This document shows positions 44,686-53,229 of a stretch of 64,000 nucleotides of DNA, in pieces (positions within the stretch are counted from its first letter, which is position 1; each line of letters opens with the position of its first letter). A model generated the notes under the pieces. That model was not told the DNA's origin. It saw only the letters and a list, made by a program, of their open reading frames with translations, and made no database searches. The stretch comes from Spirochaetaceae bacterium (lineage in GTDB: Bacteria > Spirochaetota > Spirochaetia > SZUA-6 > DRHE01), in the NCBI GenBank assembly GCA_020353535.1, contig CP070696.1:864490-928489 (forward strand), in the 5' to 3' direction. Both the position numbers and the translations under genes were made by a program.

Positions 44686-44714
44686 ATTATAGGCAAATAG
44701 ATGGCAGAAGTATA
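44686..44714 (-). promoter_or_regulatory. Promoter-like element of the GGDEF-like gene
   Basis: Minus strand: perfect TATAAT (44691-44686), 17-bp spacer and a weak -35, TATACT (44714-44709). The ATG at 44676 lies 9 nt downstream of the -10, so the leader would be only 3-4 nt. Confidence 0.4.
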
Positions 44715-44741
44715 CTCTTTTTGAGGTAAGGAGAGCATGGC

Positions 44742-45578
44742 ATGAAGATACGCCCGCGGAATCTTCCCCCCGGCTGGTATCCCGGAGGGGAGGAACAGAC
44801 CGTCCGGGAAATCGAGAGATTTCGTAGCTCCCCCGAACAGGCGCACAGGAGCGGGATCGCCGGGGTGGCTCCTCATGCGGGCTGGAGCTATTCTGGCTCG
44901 ATTGCCTGCCATGTTTTCCAGAGTATTTCTGAACGGGTACAGACCATTGTCGTTGTGGGAGGGCATCTGGCGCCCCACTCCGGTTTGCTGGCTGCTTTTG
45001 AAGACGGGTACGAGACACCCTTGGGTGTTTTGGAAAGCGATGGTGAGCTGCTCAAAGCTCTCCGAGACACCCTCTCACTGCATGAGGATCGCTACGCTGA
45101 CAATACCGTGGAGGTACAGCTGCCTCTACTGAAATATCTTCACCCCGACGCCCGCGCCCTGTATCTGCGGGCCTCACCCTCCGAAGAAGCGCTGAAATTG
45201 GGAGTGGAGCTGGCTGCAGCAGCCGGGCGACTTAACCGGCAAATAGCAGTGGTCGGTTCCACGGACCTCACCCACTACGGGGACAACTACGGCTTTACTC
45301 CCCATGGAACCGGTCCAGGGGCTGTGAAGTGGGTGAAGGAGGTCAACGACCGACGCATTGTGGAGGCTCTGCTGGCGGTGGAGTTGGAAAAGGCTTTGGA
45401 TCTCGCCCGGCGGGAGCAGTCCGCTTGTTCGGTGGGCGGAGCGGTAGCGGCGGCCCGTTTTGCCCAGGCCATGGGTGCCGTGCGAGGAGAGCTCCTCGAA
45501 TACAGAACAAGCTACGATATAGCACCGAGTTCGTTTTTCGTGGGCTACGCGGGAATCATCTATTCAAGAACCGCCTAG
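44742..45578 (+). CDS. amrB: AmmeMemoRadiSam system protein B (MEMO1 family)
   Basis: 278 residues of the MEMO1 fold, related to extradiol dioxygenases: GVAPHAGWSYSG, DNTVEVQLPLLKYL and VVGSTDLTHYGDNYGF are hallmark segments. It is named after a conserved trio (AMMECR1, MEMO1, radical SAM); the other two genes are not here. Role still unclear in the literature. The 3' end overlaps the DUF115 gene on the other strand by 23 bp. Confidence 0.92.
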   Translation: MKIRPRNLPPGWYPGGEEQTVREIERFRSSPEQAHRSGIAGVAPHAGWSYSGSIACHVFQSISERVQTIVVVGGHLAPHSGLLAAFEDGYETPLGVLESDGELLKALRDTLSLHEDRYADNTVEVQLPLLKYLHPDARALYLRASPSEEALKLGVELAAAAGRLNRQIAVVGSTDLTHYGDNYGFTPHGTGPGAVKWVKEVNDRRIVEALLAVELEKALDLARREQSACSVGGAVAAARFAQAMGAVRGELLEYRTSYDIAPSSFFVGYAGIIYSRTA

Positions 45579-47214
45579 CTATCTCGATCGACCAGTCCCG
45601 TACTCTGCCTAGGAGCCGATGTTCCCGGTCCCCATCCCGAGGGCTGTGCTCACGAAAAGCAGCTGCCGCTGGGTAGAGGGTAACCCATAAGGAGCGTTGA
45701 TCCTCGTTGAGCTCGTACAGATAGCGACTGATCGGCGAGGCGGGCCGTGGTAGAGCCTGAAGACCTGTCAGATAATTTTTGAGAAAGACTCGCCAGTCTG
45801 ATTTCGGGGCTCCCGCGGACAGGATCCGTCCAGGAGATTTTCCCCCTCCGCTGCTCTCCAACTCCAGGGGTACTCCCTTGCCCGGTAGAGGGATGACCTG
45901 GGCATCCGAAGCCCGCAAGTAGCGCTCAAGTCTTTCCTTGTATCCGATCAGAGGTCGGGTAGTGTAGCGTAGAGATCCCTGTACCCTGTCTCTCATGATC
46001 GTGGTGTTTTTCAGAATAAAGGAGAGAAACAGGCTCTCCAGCGGACCGAGCCGCGATTCCTGGGATCGGAACAGCGGATAAAGATATGAATTTCTACAGT
46101 AGGCTTTGCCCTCCGGGTAGGAAAAATCTACGCCCAAGAGATAGATCTCCCGTGCTCCGAGAAAGAGAGCCAGGGATACCGCCGCGTGAGAGACGTTGCC
46201 GCCGGAGGTATCGATGTAGGGTAGCGGCCGCCAATGGGAGCTCAGGTACAATGACAGCGGATGGTTGCTGGCGAAGAAGGCGCTATGCTTGCTCAGACGG
46301 GTGAGAACCGGAGGGGAGGCCAGATCCAGGAGCAGCGGTATCTGCTCCGGCAGCCCGTGGAGGAAGTGATGGTAACTCACCAGTTGGCAGTCGATGGAAA
46401 TCACAAGATCCGGTTTCACATTGTAACTCAACAAGGCAGGCAGAGAAGTATCGGAGGCGATGAGAAATCCCGTTTCCCGGAGGTTGCGCAGTTCATGAAT
46501 CTGGGATTCCAGCGATGGACCGGCCCCGGTGATGAATGTCCGGCGGACGGGCTTGACCGTTACTGTTGAGTTCATAACCACGGGCAGATTGGCCAAGGTG
46601 TTCACGTACCATTTTTTCCCAAACTGAGCTTGAACTGTGTAGTCATCCGCCACCGTTCCGATTAGATCCTGGATCGCCTGCATCAGTTCCGTGTAATACC
46701 GTCCTCCGGCTTCGATGCTGGGCCGCAACGGCACCGTTTTTAAATCTCCGTAGATCGCCGGCAGATAATCGGAAAGAAGAAAGGCCTTAATTCTCTCCGG
46801 TGGTTCGCCGACCAGAAATCGGATCCGCTGATCCATAAGAATCGGCCGCATGTCGATATGCTCCAGAACCGCACGAACAAAGGCCGGATCCTTCTCGACC
46901 ACGATGATCCTCGAGATATCGGCGCTTTCTACGAAGGGCTGAATTTGATACCCTCCGCCAAGACCGAGAAACACAAGATATCCCGCCCCTGCGTAGTTTT
47001 CGTAAAAGCGGCGGCCCTCCTTGACCGGGTCCACGGTGGAGTGCAACTGAATCTGTCTGTCTGCGCCGCTGTAGGCCGGAAGCGGGAGGCCGCGGCGGCT
47101 CTCGATAATTCTTACAGTCGGACTGGATTCGCTGTGCGTGATCAAGCGGCCAAGCTCAGGATGATTTGCCGACAACGCCAGAAGATTTCGCTCGAGAATC
47201 GATGGCGTGCTCAC
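45556..47214 (-). CDS. DUF115 (Maf-like, MptE-like) protein 1
   Basis: 552 residues. The DUF115 core around 230-370 has TFITGAGPSLESQIHELRN, LIASDTSLPALLSYNVKPDLVISID and EIYLLGVDFSYPEGKAYC. DUF115 proteins are related to motility-accessory (Maf) glycosyltransferases that modify flagellin; in spirochaetes the target is not known to me. GTG start at 47214 overlaps the stop of the upstream DUF115 gene by 4 bp, so the pair is translated together. Confidence 0.85.
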   Translation of the reverse strand: MSTPSILERNLLALSANHPELGRLITHSESSPTVRIIESRRGLPLPAYSGADRQIQLHSTVDPVKEGRRFYENYAGAGYLVFLGLGGGYQIQPFVESADISRIIVVEKDPAFVRAVLEHIDMRPILMDQRIRFLVGEPPERIKAFLLSDYLPAIYGDLKTVPLRPSIEAGGRYYTELMQAIQDLIGTVADDYTVQAQFGKKWYVNTLANLPVVMNSTVTVKPVRRTFITGAGPSLESQIHELRNLRETGFLIASDTSLPALLSYNVKPDLVISIDCQLVSYHHFLHGLPEQIPLLLDLASPPVLTRLSKHSAFFASNHPLSLYLSSHWRPLPYIDTSGGNVSHAAVSLALFLGAREIYLLGVDFSYPEGKAYCRNSYLYPLFRSQESRLGPLESLFLSFILKNTTIMRDRVQGSLRYTTRPLIGYKERLERYLRASDAQVIPLPGKGVPLELESSGGGKSPGRILSAGAPKSDWRVFLKNYLTGLQALPRPASPISRYLYELNEDQRSLWVTLYPAAAAFREHSPRDGDREHRLLGRVRDWSIEIARRFLNR

Positions 47215-48827
47215 ACAATCTCCGAAATTTTCTGCGACAGATCCTGGAGAAACCGCCGGTGGTTTTCAAGCACGGCGGAAGCCTTTCGGACCGCAGCTTC
47301 CTGTCCCTGAAGGCGAAGCGTTCTCCGTGCTTCGGTGAGTTCGGCGGCATTGCAGAGGTAGATCAGCGACAGACTGTCGGAGTCGTTCGTCAGCGGATCC
47401 AACGTACGCTGAGAGTGTATGGCTGCGGCTGAACGCTCTGTTCGCAGAATCCAGTCGTTGAGAACGGCCGCTGCGATCTGTCTGCGTCGTTCCCGCTTGG
47501 GATAACCAGGCAGCGGACGCTGCAATTCCCGTGGTCGTTCTGCCTCCCCCTTTTCGGAACGGATGAGGTGCTCCAGCTCCGCTTCGCCGATCTCCTCAAT
47601 TCCCGGCAATTCAACTGCAGAGGGATGCAAACGGCGAATTCGATTGCCGGCGGATCTGCCGGCCTCTGCGAACCAGCCGGCATAGGTATCCAGAGCCAGG
47701 TTCGTTCTTTGCCCTCCACCTCCACCGGAGGAATTCTCCGCAGCCAGCGAGAAGAGCTGATGATGCAGCGAATCCAAGCGGTTGGATTTCGGCACCAGCC
47801 AGTTTTCGAAGTTATTGGGGCGGACGTGGGAGAAGATGTCGTTATAGCAGAAGTCCAGTCCTGCGAAGACCACCACACGCGCACGACGTCGCAGAGCAAC
47901 GAACAGGGCTGTAGCGGAGACCGTTCCCAGAGCCGGAACGATCGGAGCCGTGATTCCGGCTTGTCCAAGCAAAATCCTCTCGAAAGGGGTGTCCTGGCTG
48001 AGCAACGACACTCGGGCTCCGATTCGCCAGGTTCCCCTGGCCGCGGAAAGAGGCATGCTCAGGTGGAGTCGATGGTCCTTGCCGCACTGAAGGTGGCTAA
48101 AAGCGTAATAGCCTGGATCGGTCAAGAAGATCGTGTCCGGCAGCAGGCCTCGGCTCAACAAGAAGGCGAGGGAGGAGGGCAATGCCCAAAGCTCGATCTT
48201 CCGCCGGTAGGAGACGAGAAAATCGATACCCTTCTGAAGCGTAGGTCCGGAGGCTGCAATCACCGTCACGGGGGGAATTGAAACGCTGCCGGTCTGTGGA
48301 TAGATTTCTTCGATAGCGAGAAAATTGTAGAGGCTGTTTCTCAGCCAGAGCCTTCCCAGAGCGGAGGTGGTAACCAGGGTTCCGCGGATCTCTCTGAAGA
48401 ACTGATGTAGTGCCTGGTTCGCCTCCATGGATGCTTGCGGATAGATGCGAGCGCTGGGAGGCCACTCCAGAGTCACCAGTCCTTCGGCTTCAAGCTCGTG
48501 GACCCGAGAACGGAGAAAACTCAAAACTGTATTCCCGGCACCCGGGTGCCAGAATGAATCCGGTGAAAGCGTGGGGCCGAAAGCTTTGCGGATGGCTTCA
48601 CTGTAGAAAATGACCAGTATTCTGGCGGCGGGAAAGCTGCGTTGCAACTCCTCAAACAGATAACCCAACCCTGCTCCGAGCAGCAGAATGATCGATGGAC
48701 TTTGATCGGAGAGGGATTGGCTTACAAAGCGCCGAGCCTCGCTTTGCGGATCATAGGGAGAGTGTATATGGGTGCCGTCCACCAAAGCGGTCGGACGACC
48801 GCTTCTTGCGGTTCTGATTTCCAGCAT
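47211..48827 (-). CDS. DUF115 (Maf-like) protein 2
   Basis: 538 residues, a divergent paralogue of the protein encoded at 45556. TVIAASGPTLQKGIDFLVSYRRKIELWALPSSLAFLLSRGL and VVVFAGLDFCYNDIFSHVRPNN correspond to the same core segments. N-terminal half also has ILLLGAGLGYLFEEL, like FLGLGGGYQIQPF in the first protein. ATG 48827 shares its A with the stop codon (TGATG) of the GAF gene upstream. One operon with four genes, probably modifying a surface or flagellar component. Confidence 0.82.
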   Translation of the reverse strand: MLEIRTARSGRPTALVDGTHIHSPYDPQSEARRFVSQSLSDQSPSIILLLGAGLGYLFEELQRSFPAARILVIFYSEAIRKAFGPTLSPDSFWHPGAGNTVLSFLRSRVHELEAEGLVTLEWPPSARIYPQASMEANQALHQFFREIRGTLVTTSALGRLWLRNSLYNFLAIEEIYPQTGSVSIPPVTVIAASGPTLQKGIDFLVSYRRKIELWALPSSLAFLLSRGLLPDTIFLTDPGYYAFSHLQCGKDHRLHLSMPLSAARGTWRIGARVSLLSQDTPFERILLGQAGITAPIVPALGTVSATALFVALRRRARVVVFAGLDFCYNDIFSHVRPNNFENWLVPKSNRLDSLHHQLFSLAAENSSGGGGGQRTNLALDTYAGWFAEAGRSAGNRIRRLHPSAVELPGIEEIGEAELEHLIRSEKGEAERPRELQRPLPGYPKRERRRQIAAAVLNDWILRTERSAAAIHSQRTLDPLTNDSDSLSLIYLCNAAELTEARRTLRLQGQEAAVRKASAVLENHRRFLQDLSQKISEIV

Positions 48828-50059
48828 CAGACGATCTCAGCGAGTAGCGTGAGCACCTCTTCGATCTCGGGTTTGGGCACGCGTACCTGTTCGTCCAGAT
48901 TGAGCTCTGGTTGGTCGGCAAGCTCCGGGAGAAGTCTCATCAGAGATGCCTTGAGGTGATAGAGCAGTAGATCGGAGTCGCCATCAATCGTTCTTTTTGC
49001 CAGGCTGGTGACCACAATGAGGATGCGATCCCGATCGATCTGAAATACAGGTCCAAGAGATTGGAACTGGGAAAGCACGACCCGGGAGATATCCTGGCTC
49101 AGGCGAAAGGCGTCGATATAGGGATTTCGCTGTTTTACAGACTCGACCAGCTTCGCGGTGTTGATGCGGATCATCAACGGTGAGATCCCTTGGTCTACCA
49201 AAGGTTGAAGGGCGTTTTGCACGCTCTGGCGTAGAGAATGCGGCCGTTGCGGAATCCCTCGTTTGGCCCCTTCTAGATGCCGCTCCCGTGCCTGGTAGAA
49301 CAGTCCGGCGGCCCGCTCAGAAAGAGCTTCAAAGATCTCCAGGTTGGCCTGTGCTTTTTTTCCCTCCAATCCCGCTATGAGCAGCAATCCCATAAACTTG
49401 CTTCCGTGAATGAAAGGAACAAGAACAAGAGTCGTAAGTGAAGAAAACTCCCGGAAGGAGAAGAACTGTTCGAACGGTTGCAGCCGCTCCGCATCTGCGA
49501 GTATATGAACCTTCCCCGCCGCCAGACGATTCATGGTGTCGTTTGCCCCGAGAGGAATGCGCAGACGGTGGTTGGTGGTCTCATCAAATCCGTAGAGTGC
49601 CCACGGGGCAAAGACCATGCGTACCGGATCAAAAAGCAGGAGGGCTGCTCGCTGCAGATTGAATATGTTCTGTACCAGGGAGAACACGTGCCCGGGAGCC
49701 TCTATTCCGTCCTCCAGCTCCGCCAGGCCCTCCAGGAGGCGCTCATGTAGATCGGCTTGGTCCGCAGCATCAGCCTCAGGTACGCCCGTTTCCGTGTCTC
49801 CCGGGGCCGGACGGCCGGATTCCTTCCAGGTTCGAGGCACCGATTCGGGACCTATCCTATCGGTTCCCGTGGGAATATCGGAGAGTGTGGCGGCCGCAGG
49901 AGCCTCGAGCTCTTCCTGGAGGACACTTCGTCCGATTTCGAGTTGTTGGGGTAGTACCTTTTCGATAAGTTCAAGGCTCTTTTGCAGTAGACCTCTGGGT
50001 ACCGATCGATCCGAGCGAGACGCCCCATGAAATGAGCGCGCTCGCTTGAGAAGACCCAT
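48827..50059 (-). CDS. GAF-domain protein in the DUF115 operon
   Basis: 410 residues. The N-terminal about 105 residues are probably disordered; a GAF-type domain follows (about 110-260; AALLLFDPVRMVFAPWALYGFDETT, then VLVPFIHGSKFMGLLLIAG). The C-terminal part (about 280-400) is of unknown type and contains QRNPYIDAFRLSQDISRVVLSQF. No kinase, HTH or cyclase output. It may be a sensor or scaffold for its operon partners. TAATG overlap with the gene upstream. Confidence 0.72.
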   Translation of the reverse strand: MGLLKRARSFHGASRSDRSVPRGLLQKSLELIEKVLPQQLEIGRSVLQEELEAPAAATLSDIPTGTDRIGPESVPRTWKESGRPAPGDTETGVPEADAADQADLHERLLEGLAELEDGIEAPGHVFSLVQNIFNLQRAALLLFDPVRMVFAPWALYGFDETTNHRLRIPLGANDTMNRLAAGKVHILADAERLQPFEQFFSFREFSSLTTLVLVPFIHGSKFMGLLLIAGLEGKKAQANLEIFEALSERAAGLFYQARERHLEGAKRGIPQRPHSLRQSVQNALQPLVDQGISPLMIRINTAKLVESVKQRNPYIDAFRLSQDISRVVLSQFQSLGPVFQIDRDRILIVVTSLAKRTIDGDSDLLLYHLKASLMRLLPELADQPELNLDEQVRVPKPEIEEVLTLLAEIV

Positions 50060-51915
50060 TAGGCCCCCAGACCGAGCTCTTCAAACAGCCTTTTATAGCG
50101 AACGAAATATTCGGATTGAGCGAATTCCCTGATTTTATCTTCCGGAAGCGCTTCCAGAAGCTGATCAAAATAGGAAAGAACGGATTTGATCTCCGATTTC
50201 AAGTCATCCGGCAAGACACCGGTTTCCGTTTGAGGGCTGCCCGGGAGTTGATACTCTTCGGTTTCTGCGGCCTCTTCGATACCCGCGTCCTCCATGCCGA
50301 GCTCCTCCAGATCCTCCGCTCCCGTTTCCTCCAGACTTAAGCTATCACCCGGCTCTTCCAGTGCCAGCTCCTCAGCAGGCTCCTCGAGAGTAAGCTCCTC
50401 AACAGCTTCAGCCTCCCCAACACCCGACTCCTCCAGACTTAGGGTATCGAGTTCTTCGAGGTCCATCTCCTCCGCCGGCTCCTCGAGGCTGAGTTCCGTG
50501 TCAACCTCCTCGGCCCCCGGCTCTTCCAGGCCGAGCTCCTCTACCTCTTCCTCCCCCGGCTCCTCCAGACTGAGCTCCTCAAGATCTTCCCCTCCCGGTT
50601 CTTCAAGACTCAATTCCTCAATCGGCTCCTCGAGGGCGAGCTCTTCGGCAGCTTCCTCCGGTTCTTCGAGATCCAAGCTATCGAGCTCTTCCAGCCCCAG
50701 ATCTTCCCCCGCTTCTTCTAGGCCCAATTCTTCCAACTCTTCTGTTTCACCCTCCAGAGCACCCAAATCTTCATCCAGGCTCAAATCCTCTTCAGGGGCT
50801 TTGCCGCCTATATCGATTTCGATGGATTCCTCTTCGGCGGCGGAAGGTTCCATCTCTTCCAGAGACAGTTCACTGTCATCCAGACTGATCTCTTCGGAGG
50901 GAGCCTCCTCCTCGAGGTCCAAAGAGCCGAGCTCCATGATATCACCTTCCTCTTCCTCAAAACCTTCGGCTTCCTCAGCGAACTCGGCAGCCAGGTCCTG
51001 ATCAGGAAATTCTACCTCATCCAGACTCTCTAAGCCCTCCTCGGGAACCTCTTCGGTAATATCTGCGGTGTTTAAAATGTTATCCAGCTCATCTCCGGTC
51101 AGGGCTATGGTTTCCTCCTCACCCTTCTCGAAGAAACCATCTCCCGCTGTGGGAGCGGGAGCGATGTCGACTTTTCCCGCGGACACCCCGCCTCTGCTCA
51201 GACCGCTGAGCTCGTTTTTCAGGCTCTGGATCTCTGCTTTTATCTGATTCAGATCTCTTTCGATCTTTTCAAGAATGTCTGCGGAGTCTTTCGGTGGCGC
51301 TTGTCCCGGTGTTGAGGGCACACCCTCCACGGTAGCCAGGTCTTCGTAGTGCTCCTCCACGATCGCGCTGTCTGAGAGGGGTACTTCGATCTCCGCATCT
51401 GAATCCATGCCCAGGCTTAGCTCCTCCTCTGCTTCCATCTCCGGAAGCCCTTCCAGGTCTGCGGTGCCTTCGGGGATTGCGAGGGTATCACCGCTCAGCT
51501 CGTCCAGATCGACATCCAGATCCTCTACGCTCAGCTCCTCTTCACCGCTTTCCTCTTCAAAGGCGCTGCCTTTTCCCAGTTCTTCCAGATCATCCTCCAG
51601 ACCGGAGAGGTCACCGAGCTCGGCTTCCTCATCCTCCTCCAATTCGCCCAGGAGTTGTTCCTCTTCCTCGGTAAGGGTGGATTCGTTGTTCTCCAAATCC
51701 GCCAGTTCAAACGCCATATTCTGTTCCGCCTCTACTCCGACGTCTTGTGGTTCAACCTTTACCCATACGCCGTACTGATCGAGGTTGTCTTCTGCTCCTT
51801 CACCCGCTTCGTCTGTAATATCTGCGCTTTTTAATACACTGTCCAGTTCGCTATCGGAGAGGGCAATTTCATCCTCATTGGCATCCAGTACGGGATCTCC
51901 CTCGGTTTTTGCCAT
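50059..51915 (-). CDS. Very acidic repeat protein with duplicated 21-residue motif
   Basis: 618 residues, extremely rich in Glu, Leu and Asp. A motif occurs twice: residues 16-36 (IALSDSELDSVLKSADITDE and the residue before it) and 269-289 (IALTGDELDNILNTADITEE). A short coiled coil lies at about 211-240. From about 320 to 560 the sequence is a string of imperfect LEEPgeE-type repeats. The C-terminus (about 568-618) is ordered: SVLSYFDQLLEALPEDKI and SEYFVRYKRLFEELG. First gene of the DUF115/GAF operon, with AGGAG before ATG 51915. Unknown function; scaffold or binding hub is plausible. Confidence 0.8.
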   Translation of the reverse strand: MAKTEGDPVLDANEDEIALSDSELDSVLKSADITDEAGEGAEDNLDQYGVWVKVEPQDVGVEAEQNMAFELADLENNESTLTEEEEQLLGELEEDEEAELGDLSGLEDDLEELGKGSAFEEESGEEELSVEDLDVDLDELSGDTLAIPEGTADLEGLPEMEAEEELSLGMDSDAEIEVPLSDSAIVEEHYEDLATVEGVPSTPGQAPPKDSADILEKIERDLNQIKAEIQSLKNELSGLSRGGVSAGKVDIAPAPTAGDGFFEKGEEETIALTGDELDNILNTADITEEVPEEGLESLDEVEFPDQDLAAEFAEEAEGFEEEEGDIMELGSLDLEEEAPSEEISLDDSELSLEEMEPSAAEEESIEIDIGGKAPEEDLSLDEDLGALEGETEELEELGLEEAGEDLGLEELDSLDLEEPEEAAEELALEEPIEELSLEEPGGEDLEELSLEEPGEEEVEELGLEEPGAEEVDTELSLEEPAEEMDLEELDTLSLEESGVGEAEAVEELTLEEPAEELALEEPGDSLSLEETGAEDLEELGMEDAGIEEAAETEEYQLPGSPQTETGVLPDDLKSEIKSVLSYFDQLLEALPEDKIREFAQSEYFVRYKRLFEELGLGA

Positions 51916-51978
51916 ATCGTACTCCTGGGACGGGATGTTCCATTTAATTATCGGAACTTAATCCCCCCTATTAATCTA

Positions 51979-52006
51979 ATATTACCTTTATGCACGCATT
52001 TTTCAA
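51979..52006 (-). promoter_or_regulatory. Promoter of the acidic-protein/GAF/DUF115 operon
   Basis: Minus strand: TTGAAA (52006-52001), 16-bp spacer, TAATAT (51984-51979), about 55 nt before the expected leader end. The intergenic region 51916-52065 is AT-rich and contains no gene. Confidence 0.5.
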
Positions 52007-52065
52007 TAGCCAAAGTTCCCCGCCGTTATCAAGAGAAGATTCTTTTTAGCCGTTGATATAGTAGA

Positions 52066-52509
52066 ATGAAAATTCCTCGAATTGTGGTCTACATCCTCCT
52101 GAGCTTTGTGCTGACCTCAAGTCTTTTCTTGTTGTTCGGCGGCGGGGGCGTGCTGGACTACCGCCGTCTGCTGATATATCGGGGAAGCGTAGAGGAGAAT
52201 ATCACTGATCTCGAACGCATAAACAGCGAACTGCTCGCAGAAGTGCAAGCCCTGGGTTCCGATCCGGAGCGGCTGACGCTGCAGGCCAGAGAACTCGGTT
52301 ATTTCCGGGAAGGAGAGAGGGTAATCCGCATCGCCGGCAACCGGCGGGTCAACAGCTACTACACGATTGGTAAGGTCCTGCGGCGCAAACCAAAGGTGCC
52401 GCGGGCGGATTGGCCCTTCAGAGCCACCGGTCTGGGATTGCCGATCCTGTTTGTCCTTGTGAGCATGGCGGTGAGGAGGCGCAAGAACCGTGAAACTGGA
52501 AATCAATGA
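52066..52509 (+). CDS. Septum-formation initiator, DivIC/FtsB-like
   Basis: 147 residues. N-terminal membrane helix (about 5-24), a coiled coil (about 40-62: VEENITDLERINSELLAEVQ) and the DivIC/FtsB signature DPERLTLQARELGYFREGERVIRI. Unusual: a second hydrophobic segment near the C-terminus (about 120-137). Predicted to act in the divisome with FtsL/FtsQ. Overlaps the next gene by 20 bp. Confidence 0.85.
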   Translation: MKIPRIVVYILLSFVLTSSLFLLFGGGGVLDYRRLLIYRGSVEENITDLERINSELLAEVQALGSDPERLTLQARELGYFREGERVIRIAGNRRVNSYYTIGKVLRRKPKVPRADWPFRATGLGLPILFVLVSMAVRRRKNRETGNQ

Positions 52510-53056
52510 CCCGGTGTTAGTAGACAGCCTGGTAGAGGTCCTGGGCTCTGGCGGGATCGTTATCATGCCCTGTGATACGATCTACGGATTGGTCGGGATT
52601 GCGCCGGCCGCCGAGGAGAAAATCCGTGAGCTCAAGGGAAGGCAGGAGAAATCTTTTCTCCAGCTTATCCCCGACGTTAATTGGCTGTCGCGGTACACTG
52701 GCGCTGCGCTTCCGGCGGAGCTCAAAACATATTGGCCGGGGGCTTTGACCATCATCTTTCCGGCAAAGAAGGGAGGGACCGTCGCCCTGAGAGTACCGGA
52801 CGATCCTCTGCTGCTGCAGCTGATGAACAGGTTGGAAAGTTCACTGTTTTCGACCAGCGTTAATGAGAGCGGTCAGCCGGCGCTGTGGCGAATCGATGAA
52901 ATTCTTGCGGCTTTCGAAAACCGCGTGGCTTTGGTTGTCACAGCCGGAGATCGTCCCGCGGGGGTCCCTTCGACGATTCTGGATATCACGGAAAAGCCCT
53001 TCCGGCTTTTGAGGCGAGGCGCGGTCGATCTTCCGAAAGGGCTGCTGAAAAACTAA
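52490..53056 (+). CDS. tsaC: Sua5/YciO/YrdC-family L-threonylcarbamoyladenylate synthase
   Basis: 188 residues. IVIMPCDTIYGLVG, KGRQEKSFLQLIPD and WPGALTIIF are family motifs of TsaC/YrdC, which makes threonylcarbamoyl-AMP for t6A tRNA modification. It is a short YrdC-type form without the Sua5 domain; a YciO-type relative is possible. The start is GTG 52490, with a GGAGG 10 nt upstream. Confidence 0.88.
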   Translation: MKLEINDPVLVDSLVEVLGSGGIVIMPCDTIYGLVGIAPAAEEKIRELKGRQEKSFLQLIPDVNWLSRYTGAALPAELKTYWPGALTIIFPAKKGGTVALRVPDDPLLLQLMNRLESSLFSTSVNESGQPALWRIDEILAAFENRVALVVTAGDRPAGVPSTILDITEKPFRLLRRGAVDLPKGLLKN

Positions 53057-53104
53057 GCGAATAGCCTCCCACTTCTAAGGTGAATACAACCGACATTCAT
53101 TAAC

Positions 53105-53133
53105 TTGTGCTCAGCCATCTAATCGAATATTAT
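53105..53133 (+). promoter_or_regulatory. Promoter-like element upstream of the binding-protein/secretin operon
   Basis: TTGTGC (53105-53110), 17-bp spacer, TATTAT (53128-53133; 5 of 6). Start about 53140, leader about 90 nt with a small hairpin CTCGC...GCGAG near 53180-53197. Region 53057-53229 is AT-rich compared with the genes and has no other feature. Confidence 0.45.
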
Positions 53134-53229
53134 CTTATGTAAATATGGGTAATATCCAGACAAGCTCTTTTTTTGCCTCACTCGCAAAAGTCGCGAGCTC
53201 CACTGCACCCCAAAATGGAGGGTATTCCC

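Noticed and set aside
50294..51001. Long Ser-rich open frame on the + strand (and a second at 51407-51778)
   Set aside because: It is the antisense of the Glu/Leu-rich repeats at 50059-51915; low complexity and no ribosome-binding site.
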